64,000 nt of DNA from Acidimicrobiales bacterium (lineage in GTDB: Bacteria > Actinomycetota > Acidimicrobiia > Acidimicrobiales > AC-14), in NCBI GenBank assembly GCA_025463925.1, contig JAODBK010000042.1:62001-126000 (forward strand). Direction: 5' to 3'. The position numbers and the translations under genes were made by a program. The notes beneath the pieces are model-generated. The model did not search any database and was not told the origin of the DNA. It saw nothing but the letters and a program-made list of their open reading frames with translations. Positions 55,824-63,799 of this stretch are shown here, in pieces. Positions within the stretch are counted from its first letter, which is position 1. The number at the start of each line of letters is the position of its first letter.

Positions 55824-57021
55824 ACAGGACGGGGAGGGAGGTGGGGGAGCGGAAGATCTCGCCGTGGATGTGGGGGTCGTCGCCGGTGGGGTCGAGGCGG
55901 AGGTCGGGGAGGCGGGTGAAGAGGGTGTCGAGGGCGACGCGGGTCTCCATGCGGGCGAGGTGCATCCCGAGGCACATGTGCGGGCCGTAGCCGAACGAGA
56001 TGTGCTGCTTCGGGTCGCGGAAGACGTCGAAGCGGTCGGGGTCGGGGTAGCGCGCCGGGTCGCGGTTGGCCGCGCCCAGCGACACCGTGACGCCGGCGCC
56101 CGCGGGCACGTCGAACGGGCCGAGCATGGTGTCCTTGGCCGCGACGCGCGTCGTGAGGAGCAGCGGTGGCTCCCACCGCAGCCCCTCCTCGATCGCCTGC
56201 GGGAGCAGCGAGCGATCGGCGCGTACCGCGTCGAGCTGGTCGGTGTGGGTGAGCAGGGCGTAGAGCAGGTTGCCCGACGACCGGAACGTCGTCTCGGCGC
56301 CGGCCGGCAGGATGAGCCGCAGGAACGAGAAGATCTCCTCGTCGTCGAGCATCTCGCCGTCGAGCTCGGTGACCGCGAGGTCGGAGATCAGGTCCTCGCC
56401 GGGTGACACCCGCCGTTCGGCCAGCACCCGCGACAGGTAGTCCTTCAGCGCGACCGACGCCTCGATCCCGCGGTCCCACTGCGAGTTCACCGAGATGATG
56501 GCCGAGGCCCACTTCTGGAACTGCGCGTAATCCTGGCGCGGCAGGCCGAGGACGCCGGCGATGACCTGCACCGGGAAGCGGAAGGTGAAGTCGCGGACCA
56601 GCTCGGCCGAGCCGCCGCCGCGGGCGACGATCCGGTCGACCAGCTCGTCGACGACCCGCTGCACCAGGCCGATCTCCCACCGGGCCAGCACCTTCTGGCG
56701 GAACGCGGTGCCGACGAGCGCGCGGTGGCGGCGGTGCTCCGGCTCGTCCATGCCGAGGATGATGTGGTCGCCCATGACCGGGCCCATGACGTCGCGCAGC
56801 ACCGCCGACGAGAACGTCTCGCCGTCGCGCAGCACCTGCGAGACCAGCTCGAACGGGAACACCAGGAAACTGGCGGCCTGGCCATCGAACTCGGGCTCCT
56901 GCAGCAGCACCGGCGTGTCGCGGCGGGCCTCGGCCAGCCCCGGGTACGGGTCGCGGACGTCGCCCGCGATGGAGTCGTCGAAGCCTTCGAATGGATCGTC
57001 GTCGAGTGCGATGTCTGACAC
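55789..57021 (-). CDS. Cytochrome P450 at the end of the oxidative operon
   Basis: 410 residues from GTG 57021; ATG 57051 (420 residues, inside the MFS gene) is the alternative. The GTG is preferred because TAAGCT (57029-57034) lies exactly 7 bases upstream, giving a leaderless promoter. I-helix PAGAETTFRSSG, K-helix EEGLRW, and haem loop FGYGPHMCLGMHLAR with the thiolate Cys. MDEPEHRRHRALVGTAFRQ is the C-helix region. The 16-bp palindrome at 57015-57030 covers the start codon. Its last codons lie in hairpin H2. Confidence 0.93.
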   Translation of the reverse strand: MSDIALDDDPFEGFDDSIAGDVRDPYPGLAEARRDTPVLLQEPEFDGQAASFLVFPFELVSQVLRDGETFSSAVLRDVMGPVMGDHIILGMDEPEHRRHRALVGTAFRQKVLARWEIGLVQRVVDELVDRIVARGGGSAELVRDFTFRFPVQVIAGVLGLPRQDYAQFQKWASAIISVNSQWDRGIEASVALKDYLSRVLAERRVSPGEDLISDLAVTELDGEMLDDEEIFSFLRLILPAGAETTFRSSGNLLYALLTHTDQLDAVRADRSLLPQAIEEGLRWEPPLLLTTRVAAKDTMLGPFDVPAGAGVTVSLGAANRDPARYPDPDRFDVFRDPKQHISFGYGPHMCLGMHLARMETRVALDTLFTRLPDLRLDPTGDDPHIHGEIFRSPTSLPVLFLPPVTGPRGR

Positions 57022-57030
57022 GCGTGTCAG
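57015..57030. promoter_or_regulatory. Perfect 16-bp palindrome CTGACACG-CGTGTCAG over the P450 start
   Basis: Spans the gap from the -10 box to the P450 GTG start, where a bound repressor would block transcription. The palindrome at 61010-61027 shares CTGACAC and the GTCAG end. No regulator gene is found in this operon. Confidence 0.65.
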
Positions 57031-57031
57031 C

Positions 57032-58411
57032 TTACTGGTCGGCTCCGCCATCGGGACGCCGGCGCGACTCGGCCACCACGAACGCAAGGTCGTGGGGATA
57101 GTGGCGGGTCGCGAACAGCGCCAGCACCCCACCCACCGCGTACAGCGGCGTGGTCCAGACCAGCGCCCACCGCAGGCCGATCTGGTCGGCCAGCACGCCG
57201 ATGATGACGTAGCCCGCGACCGACACGGTGCGTACGATCGTCCGCACCGCCGACGCCCGGCCGCGCAGCTGGGCGACGACGACGTCGGACACCATCGCCT
57301 CGGCCGGCGCGACCGGCAGCGTGAGGAACACCCCGCCCAGCACCATCAACGGCGCGGTGACCCAGAGCGACGTGGCCGCGAACGCCGGCATCAGCACCAA
57401 CGTCGCCGCGATCGACCCGAACGCGATCACGTACACGCGAGCGTTGATGACGCCGCGCCGCAGGTACCGGTCCGACAGGAACCCACCGCCCAGGATCCCG
57501 ACGACGGAGCCGGCGCCGAGGAGGCCGGTGAGCGCGCCGGCGCCCGCGGGGTCGAGGCCGTGGACCTCCTTGAAGTAGTCGACACCCCAGAACTGCAGGC
57601 CGTTGAGGAGCATCTGCCCGATGCACAGCGAGAGCACGCCGAACCACATGCTCGGGATCCGCATCAACTCGCGCCCGACTTCGCGCGGTGTCGCCGTGGC
57701 GTAGTCGAGGGTGCCGACGCGCCGAGGCTCGGGCAGCAGCGCCCGAAGCTCGGAAAGGCCGCCGACGTCGATGCCGCCGGGATTGACGGCATCGAGGTCG
57801 TCGCCGAAGTCGCGGTCCTGGTGGCCGCGCACCGGTTCGGGCTGGCGCATGAGATAGAGCACGGTGGCGATGCCCAGCGGGATCCAGAAGAGGAAGGCCC
57901 ACCGGAACCCGCCGTACTTCACCGCGAACCCGCCGCCGACCAGGCCGATGATCGCGCCGACCAGCGCGCCCGACTGGTAGAGCCCGAACATCCGGGCCCT
58001 GTCGCGCACGGGGTAGTAGTCCGACAGGAGCGAGGTCGCGGCCGAGCCGTTGGCCTCCACCATGCCGACGCCCATGCGGGCGACGAACAGGAAGACGTAC
58101 GTGGTGGCGAGCCCGTTCAGCCCCATGCACACCGTCCAGATCGCCATGGCGCCCGCCAGGAGCCAGGTGCGGCGCACGCGATCGGCGAGGATGCCGAGCG
58201 GGATGGCGCCGGCGATGGCGACGATGCCCATCGCCGTCGGGAGGAAGCTGACCGCGGTCTTCGAGACGTGGAACGTCTTCTGGATGCCGTCGACCGCCTG
58301 GGCCAGCGACTGCCGCTCGCCCTGCTCGAGCATCTGGGTCGCGGCGAGGGCCACGAGGGGCGCCCAGCCGTACTTGATGGCGCGCTGAACGGGTGTCGGC
58401 GCCTCGCGCAC
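57032..58411 (-). CDS. MFS transporter, Spinster/ACS-like
   Basis: 459 residues from GTG 58411, which follows the LLM stop with no gap. Twelve predicted helices; LGILADRVRRTWLLAGAM is the loop 2-3 motif and GGGFLSDRYLRRGV its second-half repeat. GVGMVEANGSAATSLLSDYYPVRDRARMFGLYQSGALVGAIIG is typical of organic-acid and lipid MFS members. Imports or exports the substrate of the surrounding oxidoreductases (inference). Confidence 0.88.
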   Translation of the reverse strand: MREAPTPVQRAIKYGWAPLVALAATQMLEQGERQSLAQAVDGIQKTFHVSKTAVSFLPTAMGIVAIAGAIPLGILADRVRRTWLLAGAMAIWTVCMGLNGLATTYVFLFVARMGVGMVEANGSAATSLLSDYYPVRDRARMFGLYQSGALVGAIIGLVGGGFAVKYGGFRWAFLFWIPLGIATVLYLMRQPEPVRGHQDRDFGDDLDAVNPGGIDVGGLSELRALLPEPRRVGTLDYATATPREVGRELMRIPSMWFGVLSLCIGQMLLNGLQFWGVDYFKEVHGLDPAGAGALTGLLGAGSVVGILGGGFLSDRYLRRGVINARVYVIAFGSIAATLVLMPAFAATSLWVTAPLMVLGGVFLTLPVAPAEAMVSDVVVAQLRGRASAVRTIVRTVSVAGYVIIGVLADQIGLRWALVWTTPLYAVGGVLALFATRHYPHDLAFVVAESRRRPDGGADQ

Positions 58412-59389
58412 CTAGGTCCCGGGTTCGACGATCTGCGGCACGACCTCGGCCATGAATCGCTCGAGGCTCTCGGTCGACGGGTAGTCGCGGAACCAGAGCA
58501 CGAACTCGCGGCACCCGGCGTCGACGAAGGCCTGCACGTCCGCCGCGACCTTGTCGACGGTGCCGACGAGGTTGTCGCGCACGTAGTCCGGGTCGTCGCG
58601 GCCCCACAGGTTGCCGCCACCGGGGGACTCGAGCCATCGCTGCAGGTCGGCGTCGGTGTCGAAGAGCCGGCAGTCGGGCCCATGCGTCCGCACGATCGAC
58701 GCGAAGTCGCGTCCCACCGCGTCGCAGTGCTGCTCGAGGATCTTCGACTTCCCCTGGAACCGGTCGAGCCCGACCTGCCAGTTGGTCGCGTCGGCTTGCT
58801 CGGCTGCGATGCGCAACGTCACCTGCTCACCACCACCGCCGATCCAGACGGCCGGCAACTGCTGGACCGGCTTGGGATCGCACCGCGCGTCGCGCAGGCG
58901 CACGTGCTCGCCGACGAACGACGTCGTCTTCTGCGACCACAGCAGCCGGACCGCCTGGATGGTCTCGTCGAGCCGGCGGAGGCGGTCGCGCGCCGGCGGG
59001 AACGCCCAGCCGTAGGCCTCGTACTCCTCGCGGTACCAGCCGGCCCCGAGGCCGAGGATGAGCCGCCCCCCGGACATGACGTCGATGCCGGCCGCCTCCT
59101 TGGCCAGCAGGCCGGGGTTGCGGTACGACGCGCACGTCACCAGCTGGCCGAGCTGCGGGCGCGACGTCACCTGCGAGAGCGCCGCCAGCATCGTGAACGC
59201 CTCGAAGCAGTGCTCGGGCTCGCGGCGCGGCACCGTCTCGACGTGGTCGTACACCCAGAGGTGGTCGTAGGACACCGCCTCGGCCCGGCGGGCGATCTCG
59301 ACCGCGACCGCCCACGCGTCGGCCGCCGACATGCCCGCCAGCTCGAGCTTCCAGCCTTGCGGGACGAACGCGCCCCAGCGCAGCGCCAC
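58412..59389 (-). CDS. LLM-class F420-dependent oxidoreductase 2
   Basis: 325 residues. WGAFVPQGWKLELAGMSA, YDHLWVYDHVETVPRREPEHCFEAFTMLAALSQVT, KEAAGIDVMSGGRLILGLGAGWYREEYEAYG and VWIGGGGEQVTLRIAAEQADATNW are family marks (luciferase-like barrel, F420 type). It differs from the gene at 52008. Two bases separate it from the VOC gene upstream; MFS follows directly. Confidence 0.9.
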   Translation of the reverse strand: MALRWGAFVPQGWKLELAGMSAADAWAVAVEIARRAEAVSYDHLWVYDHVETVPRREPEHCFEAFTMLAALSQVTSRPQLGQLVTCASYRNPGLLAKEAAGIDVMSGGRLILGLGAGWYREEYEAYGWAFPPARDRLRRLDETIQAVRLLWSQKTTSFVGEHVRLRDARCDPKPVQQLPAVWIGGGGEQVTLRIAAEQADATNWQVGLDRFQGKSKILEQHCDAVGRDFASIVRTHGPDCRLFDTDADLQRWLESPGGGNLWGRDDPDYVRDNLVGTVDKVAADVQAFVDAGCREFVLWFRDYPSTESLERFMAEVVPQIVEPGT

Positions 59390-59391
59390 GG

Positions 59392-59826
59392 CTAGGGCTC
59401 CTGCGCCACGAGCTCGTAGTGCTGCACCTCGACCATGAGCGGCAGCAGGAACTTCACGTAGAAGCTGGTGAGCTTGATCGCGCCGTAGTCGTCGACCTTC
59501 TTCTCGATGATGTCGACGCGGTCGTCGTGCTCGGCGTACGCCTTGGCCTTGGCGAGGAAGTCGTCGAGCTCGCCCATGGTGTCGACACCCATGCCGAAGT
59601 GGTCGAGGCGCGGCGCCAGCATCGGTTCGTCGTCGGCGATCAGGAACACGAACTGGTCGTAGCGGTAGACGCCCATGACGAGCCGCTTGCGATCCTCGGT
59701 GAGGATGGCGTGCTCGTTCCAGCCGAACACCGAGCCGTAGAAGTCGAGGATGTCCTTGCGACCCTGCTCGTCGAGCGCGTCGGCCGGCATCGAGATGCCG
59801 ACGTGGTTGAATCGGGGCGCGCCCAT
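59392..59826 (-). CDS. VOC-superfamily (glyoxalase-like) protein, copy 2
   Basis: 144 residues from ATG 59826, sharing one base with the alcohol dehydrogenase stop (TGATG). PRFNHVGISMPADAL, ILDFYGSVFGWNEHA, QFVFLIADDEPM, PRLDHFGMGVDTM and FYVKFLLPLMVEVQHYEL repeat the pattern of the protein at 46788-47213. Probable metal ligands are His in RFNH and LDHF. Its place suggests action on the oxidised product of the operon. Confidence 0.82.
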   Translation of the reverse strand: MGAPRFNHVGISMPADALDEQGRKDILDFYGSVFGWNEHAILTEDRKRLVMGVYRYDQFVFLIADDEPMLAPRLDHFGMGVDTMGELDDFLAKAKAYAEHDDRVDIIEKKVDDYGAIKLTSFYVKFLLPLMVEVQHYELVAQEP

Positions 59827-60860
59827 CAGGACGGCACCACCATGACTTTGCCGGGCAAGCGTCCCTCCTTCAGTCCGTGCATCGCGTCGAGGATGCCGCC
59901 GAGCGGCACGTCCTCGGGTTCGATCAACAGGTCGACGGGGAAGTCGGGCCGAGCCAGCAGGGCGAGCGCCTTGTCGAACCCGTCGAAGTCGTAGCAGTTG
60001 GCACCGGTGACGACGAGCTCGTTCAACAGGATGCGGTTCGCGTCCCACTGCGGCTTCTTGATGCCGGCGCCGACCAGCACGAGGGTGCCGGCCCGCTGGA
60101 GCTGCGCCAGCGCCATCTCCTGCGCGTCGGCCCGGCCGGAGCACTCGAACGAGACGGCGTAGCCGTCGTCGTGCACGTCGTACGGCATCGGCGGCTCGGT
60201 GAGGTCGGAGGGGACGAGCCCCCGCGCGGCGCCGACGTCGAGCGCGCGCTGCCGCCGTCGCTCACCCGGCTCGGTGACGGTGATGTCGTCGACACCCATC
60301 GCGCGGAGGCCGGCGATGGTGAGCAGGCCGATCGGTCCCGCGCCCAGCACCAGCGCGCGCTGCCCGGCGGTGATGCCGCTGTTGGTGATGCCGTGCCGCG
60401 CGACTGCCAGCGGCTCGGCCAGCGCGGCCGTGCGGAGCGTCACGCCGTCCGGCAACGCGAACAGCGATGCTGCCGGCACCCGCTGGTAGCCGGCGAACGC
60501 GCCCTGGTAGTCGCCGCCGCCGACGTCGCCGCGCCCCATGCAGAGCGACGGCCGCCGGGCCTTGCAGTACCGGCACTCGCCGCACTTGGGGCTCGGCCCG
60601 ACGACGACCGGGTCGCCGACCGACCAGCCGCCGGCGTCGGTCCCGACGGCGACGATCGTGCCGGTCTGCTCGTGGCCGCCGATCGTGTCGGGATGGCCCC
60701 ACCCGTCGAGCACGAAGTGGATGTCGCTGCCGCAGATGCCGCAGTGGCTGACCTCGATGAGGACGTCGCCCGCGCCGAGCGACGGCACCGGCCGGTCCTC
60801 GACGGCCATCTCGCCCTTCTGCTTGAACACCGCGGCGGGCATCGTCTCAGGCAGTGGCAT
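59826..60860 (-). CDS. Zinc-containing medium-chain alcohol dehydrogenase
   Basis: 344 residues from ATG 60860, with AGGA about 12 bases upstream. Catalytic zinc site SHCGICGSDIHF and GGHEQTG; structural zinc lobe with four Cys (CGECRYCKARRPSLC); Rossmann coenzyme site VLGAGPIGLLTIAGLRAMG. FECSGRADAQEMALAQLQRAGTLVLVGAG is also typical of the sorbitol/threonine/butanediol dehydrogenase group. First full-size gene of the operon running down to the P450. Confidence 0.93.
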   Translation of the reverse strand: MPLPETMPAAVFKQKGEMAVEDRPVPSLGAGDVLIEVSHCGICGSDIHFVLDGWGHPDTIGGHEQTGTIVAVGTDAGGWSVGDPVVVGPSPKCGECRYCKARRPSLCMGRGDVGGGDYQGAFAGYQRVPAASLFALPDGVTLRTAALAEPLAVARHGITNSGITAGQRALVLGAGPIGLLTIAGLRAMGVDDITVTEPGERRRQRALDVGAARGLVPSDLTEPPMPYDVHDDGYAVSFECSGRADAQEMALAQLQRAGTLVLVGAGIKKPQWDANRILLNELVVTGANCYDFDGFDKALALLARPDFPVDLLIEPEDVPLGGILDAMHGLKEGRLPGKVMVVPS

Positions 60861-60996
60861 GGCGGAAGCGTCCTCCCGTGCTGGCGTCGGGGTCAAGGAG
60901 CTCGGCCGGCGCGGCGCCGAGCAGCCGCAGCCGCAACTGGTTGCCCGGCCCGACACTCGGGCGGAACGCTCGGCTGGCCGGCGACACGGGACGCAT
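60847..60996 (-). CDS. Possible leaderless small ORF upstream of the alcohol dehydrogenase
   Basis: 49 residues, Arg/Pro/Ala-rich (MRPVSPASRAFRPSVGPG, then NQLRLRLLGA). The ATG lies 7 bases after TATCGT (61004-61009) and its stop overlaps the dehydrogenase start by 14 bases, so it could couple translation into the operon. A high-GC sequence readily gives such ORFs by chance; no homologue is known to me. Confidence 0.35.
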   Translation of the reverse strand: MRPVSPASRAFRPSVGPGNQLRLRLLGAAPAELLDPDASTGGRFRHATA

Positions 60997-61003
60997 CGGC
61001 GGA

Positions 61004-61009
61004 ACGATA
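61004..61009 (-). promoter_or_regulatory. -10 box TATCGT of the oxidative operon
   Basis: On the minus strand TATCGT directly follows the palindrome at 61010-61027 and is 7 bases from an ATG (60996). It would drive the dehydrogenase-VOC-LLM-MFS-P450 genes. Confidence 0.5.
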
Positions 61010-61027
61010 CCTGACACCAACGTCAGG
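61010..61027. promoter_or_regulatory. 18-bp palindrome CCTGAC-N6-GTCAGG before the oxidative operon
   Basis: Perfect 6-bp arms with a 6-base centre, touching the -10 box of the operon. The core TGACACCAACGTCA resembles TGACACGCGTGTCA at the P450 start. It is a candidate operator of an unknown regulator. Confidence 0.65.
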
Positions 61028-61030
61028 GAC

Positions 61031-61792
61031 TCAGGACGTCACGTACGCCGTCCGCATCGCCGACGGCCGGGCCCGGTTGCGGATCACCAGCCCGACGAGC
61101 AGGCCGAAGACGAAGCCGCCGACGTGCGCGACCCACGCCACGCCGGAACCGGGTGCGGTGAAGAACTGGAGCACGAACCAGAACCCCAGCAGCCATTTGG
61201 CCTCGATCTCGCGGAACAGCACGAAGAAGCCGAGGATGAGCAACGACTTGATGCGCACGTTCGGGAACACGACCATGTACGCGCCCATCACGCCGGCGAT
61301 CGCGCCGGACGCGCCGACGATCGGGACGGTGCTGTTCGGTTGCGCCGCGATGTGGGCCAGCGCCGCGACCACCCCGGCAACCAGGTAGAACCCGAGGTAG
61401 GCGAAGGGCCCGAGGATGTCCTCGATGTTGTTGCCGAAGATCCAGAGGAAGAGCATGTTCCCGCCGATGTGCAGCAGGCTGCCGTGCAGGAACATCGAGT
61501 ACAGGATTGCCAGGTACACGTTCTTCTGGGGGAAGGCCGGCGGGTCCTGCGGGTCGTTGTTGCACCCCGTCTGGAGCTCCCGCAGGTGGAGCGGATGGTC
61601 GTGGACGACTTCGCACGGCACCGCGGCGTGCTCGTACGTGAACACCGCTTCGCGCACCTGGACCGAGCGCGGGTCGGTGGTGTTCCATCCCTGCGGCTGG
61701 ACGACGAAGTACACGAAGACGTTGATCGCGATCAACAGCAGCGTGACGTAGGCGCGCCGGCGGGTCGGATTGTCGTCCTTGAGGGGAATCAC
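61031..61792 (-). CDS. Rhomboid-family intramembrane serine protease
   Basis: 253 residues, about six membrane helices. LHIGGNMLFLWIFGNNIED is the conserved helix 2 region with HxxxN, VPIVGASGAIAGVMGAY contains the catalytic Ser (GASGA), and AWVAHVGGFVFGLLVG the catalytic His. A ~45-residue external loop between helices 1 and 2 contains CEVVHDHPLHLRELQTGC, with two Cys. Cleaves membrane proteins within the bilayer; substrate unknown. Confidence 0.92.
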   Translation of the reverse strand: MIPLKDDNPTRRRAYVTLLLIAINVFVYFVVQPQGWNTTDPRSVQVREAVFTYEHAAVPCEVVHDHPLHLRELQTGCNNDPQDPPAFPQKNVYLAILYSMFLHGSLLHIGGNMLFLWIFGNNIEDILGPFAYLGFYLVAGVVAALAHIAAQPNSTVPIVGASGAIAGVMGAYMVVFPNVRIKSLLILGFFVLFREIEAKWLLGFWFVLQFFTAPGSGVAWVAHVGGFVFGLLVGLVIRNRARPSAMRTAYVTS

Positions 61793-61826
61793 GCTGCTGG
61801 AGTATGCCCGGAACGAGTGCGAACTT

Positions 61827-61856
61827 TTGCAAGCATTCGGGGCCGCTGACTAGCCT
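61827..61856 (+). promoter_or_regulatory. Sigma-70 type promoter TTGCAA-N18-TAGCCT
   Basis: The -10 box (61851-61856) ends 6 bases before the ATG at 61863, so the mRNA of the phasin-like gene should be leaderless. Best -35/-10 pair seen in the window. Confidence 0.65.
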
Positions 61857-61862
61857 GGCCGG

Positions 61863-62222
61863 ATGGCAACCGACAACGCGTGGAAGCGGTACCTCGACAC
61901 CGGGGCAGCGTTCGTGCAGCTCACCGCCGATCGGGCCGAGGCGATCGTGAAGGACCTGGTCAAGGCGGGCGAGCTGCGCCAGGAGCGGGCATCCAAGGCG
62001 GTCGACGAGCTCATGACTCGCAGCCGGAAGAACCGCGAAGAGCTCCAGAAGCTGGTGCGCGCCGCGGTGCAGGAGCAGCTGGGCTCGCTGGGACTCGCGA
62101 CCAAGGCCGACATCGCGCGCCTCGAGGCCAAGATCAACAAGGTCACCAAGGCGCCGGCGGCCAAGGCCGCGAAGAAGGCACCGGCCAAGAAGGCGCCGGC
62201 CGCGAAGGCCGCCACCGCGTAG
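61863..62222 (+). CDS. Phasin/PHA-granule-type protein with basic Ala-Lys tail
   Basis: 119 residues. The N-terminal ~90 residues are one long amphipathic helix pair (WKRYLDTGAAFVQLTADRAEAI, then TRSRKNREELQKLVRAAV and ATKADIARLEAKINKV), like PhaF/PhaI-type phasins. The C-terminal AAKKAPAKKAPAAKA tail resembles histone H1-like DNA-binding tails. Could link storage granules to the nucleoid. Its TAG stop is in the same frame as tlyA, 9 bases before the presumed tlyA start. Confidence 0.75.
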   Translation: MATDNAWKRYLDTGAAFVQLTADRAEAIVKDLVKAGELRQERASKAVDELMTRSRKNREELQKLVRAAVQEQLGSLGLATKADIARLEAKINKVTKAPAAKAAKKAPAKKAPAAKAATA

Positions 62223-62231
62223 GACGCGGCC

Positions 62232-62975
62232 ACGGCCCGCCGTCGACTCGACGCCGAGCTGGTCCGCCGGGGGCTGGTCGAGAGCCGCGAGGCCGCGCAG
62301 GATGCGATCGCGGCCGGGCTCGTGCTCGTGGGCGGGGCCGCCGCCGACAAGCCGTCGCGTCTCGTCGGCGCCGGTGAGCCGCTGGCGCTGACCGCGCCGC
62401 CCAGCCGGTTCGTCGGCCGCGGTGGCGAGAAGCTCGACGCCGCCCTCGACGGCTTCGGCATCGACGTGACCGGCCGGCGGTGTCTCGACGCCGGCGCGTC
62501 GACCGGCGGGTTCACCGACTGCCTGCTGCAGCGGGGCGCGGCCGCGGTCGTCGCGGTGGACGTCGGCCACGGGCAGCTCCATCCGAAGCTGCGCGGCGAC
62601 CGTCGCGTGGACGTCCGCGAGCGGGTCAACATCCGGCATCTGGCGGTGGCCGACGTCGCGGGCCCGTTCTCGCTGGTCGTGGCCGACCTCTCCTTCATCT
62701 CGTTGCGCACGGTCTCGACGTCGCTCGTCGGGCTGACCGCGCCGGGCGGCGATCTCGTCGTGCTGGTGAAGCCGCAGTTCGAGGTCGGCCGGGCCGAGGC
62801 GTCCCGCGGCCGTGGCGTGGTGCGCGACCCGGCCAAGCGGGACGAAGCCGTCGAGGGGGTCGTTGGCGCCCTCGCCGCCGCCGGGGCCGCGATGATGGGG
62901 CGCATGGTGTCGCCCCTCACCGGCGCCGACGGCAACGTCGAGCTCTTCGTCCACGCCCGCGGCGAGGTCGGCTGA
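62232..62975 (+). CDS. tlyA: TlyA: S4-domain 16S/23S rRNA 2'-O-methyltransferase, probable ACG start
   Basis: TlyA methylates 2'-O-ribose in 16S and 23S rRNA and affects capreomycin sensitivity. An N-terminal S4 domain (ARRRLDAELVRRGLVESREAAQDAI) lines up with the start of known TlyA (MARRARVDAELVRRGLARSR in Mycobacterium). In the window the codon where Met should be is ACG (62232), with AGGA at 62221-62224, 7 bases upstream. No ATG, GTG or TTG occurs in frame until 62322, and starting there would remove most of the S4 domain. The methyltransferase part has LDAGASTGGFTDCLL, VVADLSFIS and VLVKPQFEVG. 247 residues from ACG. nadK overlaps its stop. Confidence 0.85.
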   Translation, partial: TARRRLDAELVRRGLVESREAAQDAIAAGLVLVGGAAADKPSRLVGAGEPLALTAPPSRFVGRGGEKLDAALDGFGIDVTGRRCLDAGASTGGFTDCLLQRGAAAVVAVDVGHGQLHPKLRGDRRVDVRERVNIRHLAVADVAGPFSLVVADLSFISLRTVSTSLVGLTAPGGDLVVLVKPQFEVGRAEASRGRGVVRDPAKRDEAVEGVVGALAAAGAAMMGRMVSPLTGADGNVELFVHARGEVG

Positions 62976-63793
62976 TGGCGCGCGTCGCCTTCGTCACCCA
63001 CCCGGTGCGCGACGAAGCTCGGCGGCTCGCCGAAGAGGCCGTCGACTGGCTGAGCGGGCTCGGCCACGAGGCGATGGTGGTCGAGAAGGCGGACGACATC
63101 GACGGCGCCGACCTCGCCGTCAGCATCGGTGGCGACGGCACCATCCTGCGCACCGTCGAGTTGGTCTCCCCGCGCGGCATCCCGATTCTCGGCGTGAACA
63201 GCGGTCGCCTCGGTTACCTCACGACCGTGGAGCCGCCGGCGATGCGATCGGCGCTGGAGCGGTGGCTGGCCGGCGACTTCGGGATCGAGGAGCGCATGAC
63301 GCTGGCCGTCACCGTCGACGCGCCGTCGAACGGGTTGCTGTCCGGCCCGCGCATCGCGCTCAACGAGGCGGTCGTCGAGAAGACGAGCACCGGCCACACC
63401 GTGCACGTGGCGGTGTGCTTCGACGGGGTGCGCTTCACGACGTACGCCGCCGACGGGCTCATCGTCGCGACACCGACCGGTTCCACCGCGTACGCGTTCT
63501 CGGTGCGCGGGCCGATCCTCGCGCCGTCGTTGCGCGCGCTGCTGCTGACCCCGGTCTCGCCGCACATGCTCTTCGACCGCAGCCTGGTGCTCGAGCCCGA
63601 GGTCACCGTGCGGATCGAGGTCATCGACGAGCGTGAGGCCACGCTCACCGTCGACGGCCAGGAGCTCGGGCGGCTGACGCGAGGGGACGGGATCGAGTGC
63701 ACCGCGGGCCCGCATCCGGCGTGCTTCGTGACCTTCGGCGAGCGCGACTTCTTCCGCATCCTCAAGGCGAAGTTCGGCCTGGCGGACCGGTAG
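62975..63793 (+). CDS. nadK: NAD kinase
   Basis: 272 residues from ATG 62975, sharing one base with the tlyA stop (TGATG). Makes NADP from NAD. SIGGDGTILRTVEL is the catalytic GGDG loop, GVNSGRLGYLTTVEP the substrate loop, ALNEAVVEK the NE motif and ADGLIVATPTGSTAYAFSVRGP the C-terminal core. tlyA-nadK-recN is the standard actinobacterial order. Confidence 0.95.
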   Translation: MARVAFVTHPVRDEARRLAEEAVDWLSGLGHEAMVVEKADDIDGADLAVSIGGDGTILRTVELVSPRGIPILGVNSGRLGYLTTVEPPAMRSALERWLAGDFGIEERMTLAVTVDAPSNGLLSGPRIALNEAVVEKTSTGHTVHVAVCFDGVRFTTYAADGLIVATPTGSTAYAFSVRGPILAPSLRALLLTPVSPHMLFDRSLVLEPEVTVRIEVIDEREATLTVDGQELGRLTRGDGIECTAGPHPACFVTFGERDFFRILKAKFGLADR

Positions 63794-63799
63794 GTCGCG

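Noticed and set aside
56561-59395. Very long open frame (~940 codons) on the plus strand opposite the P450-MFS-LLM genes
   Set aside because: It runs antisense to three genes with full family motifs; its translation is low-complexity Arg/Asp/Pro-rich and has no domain. Long antisense frames are normal in high-GC DNA.
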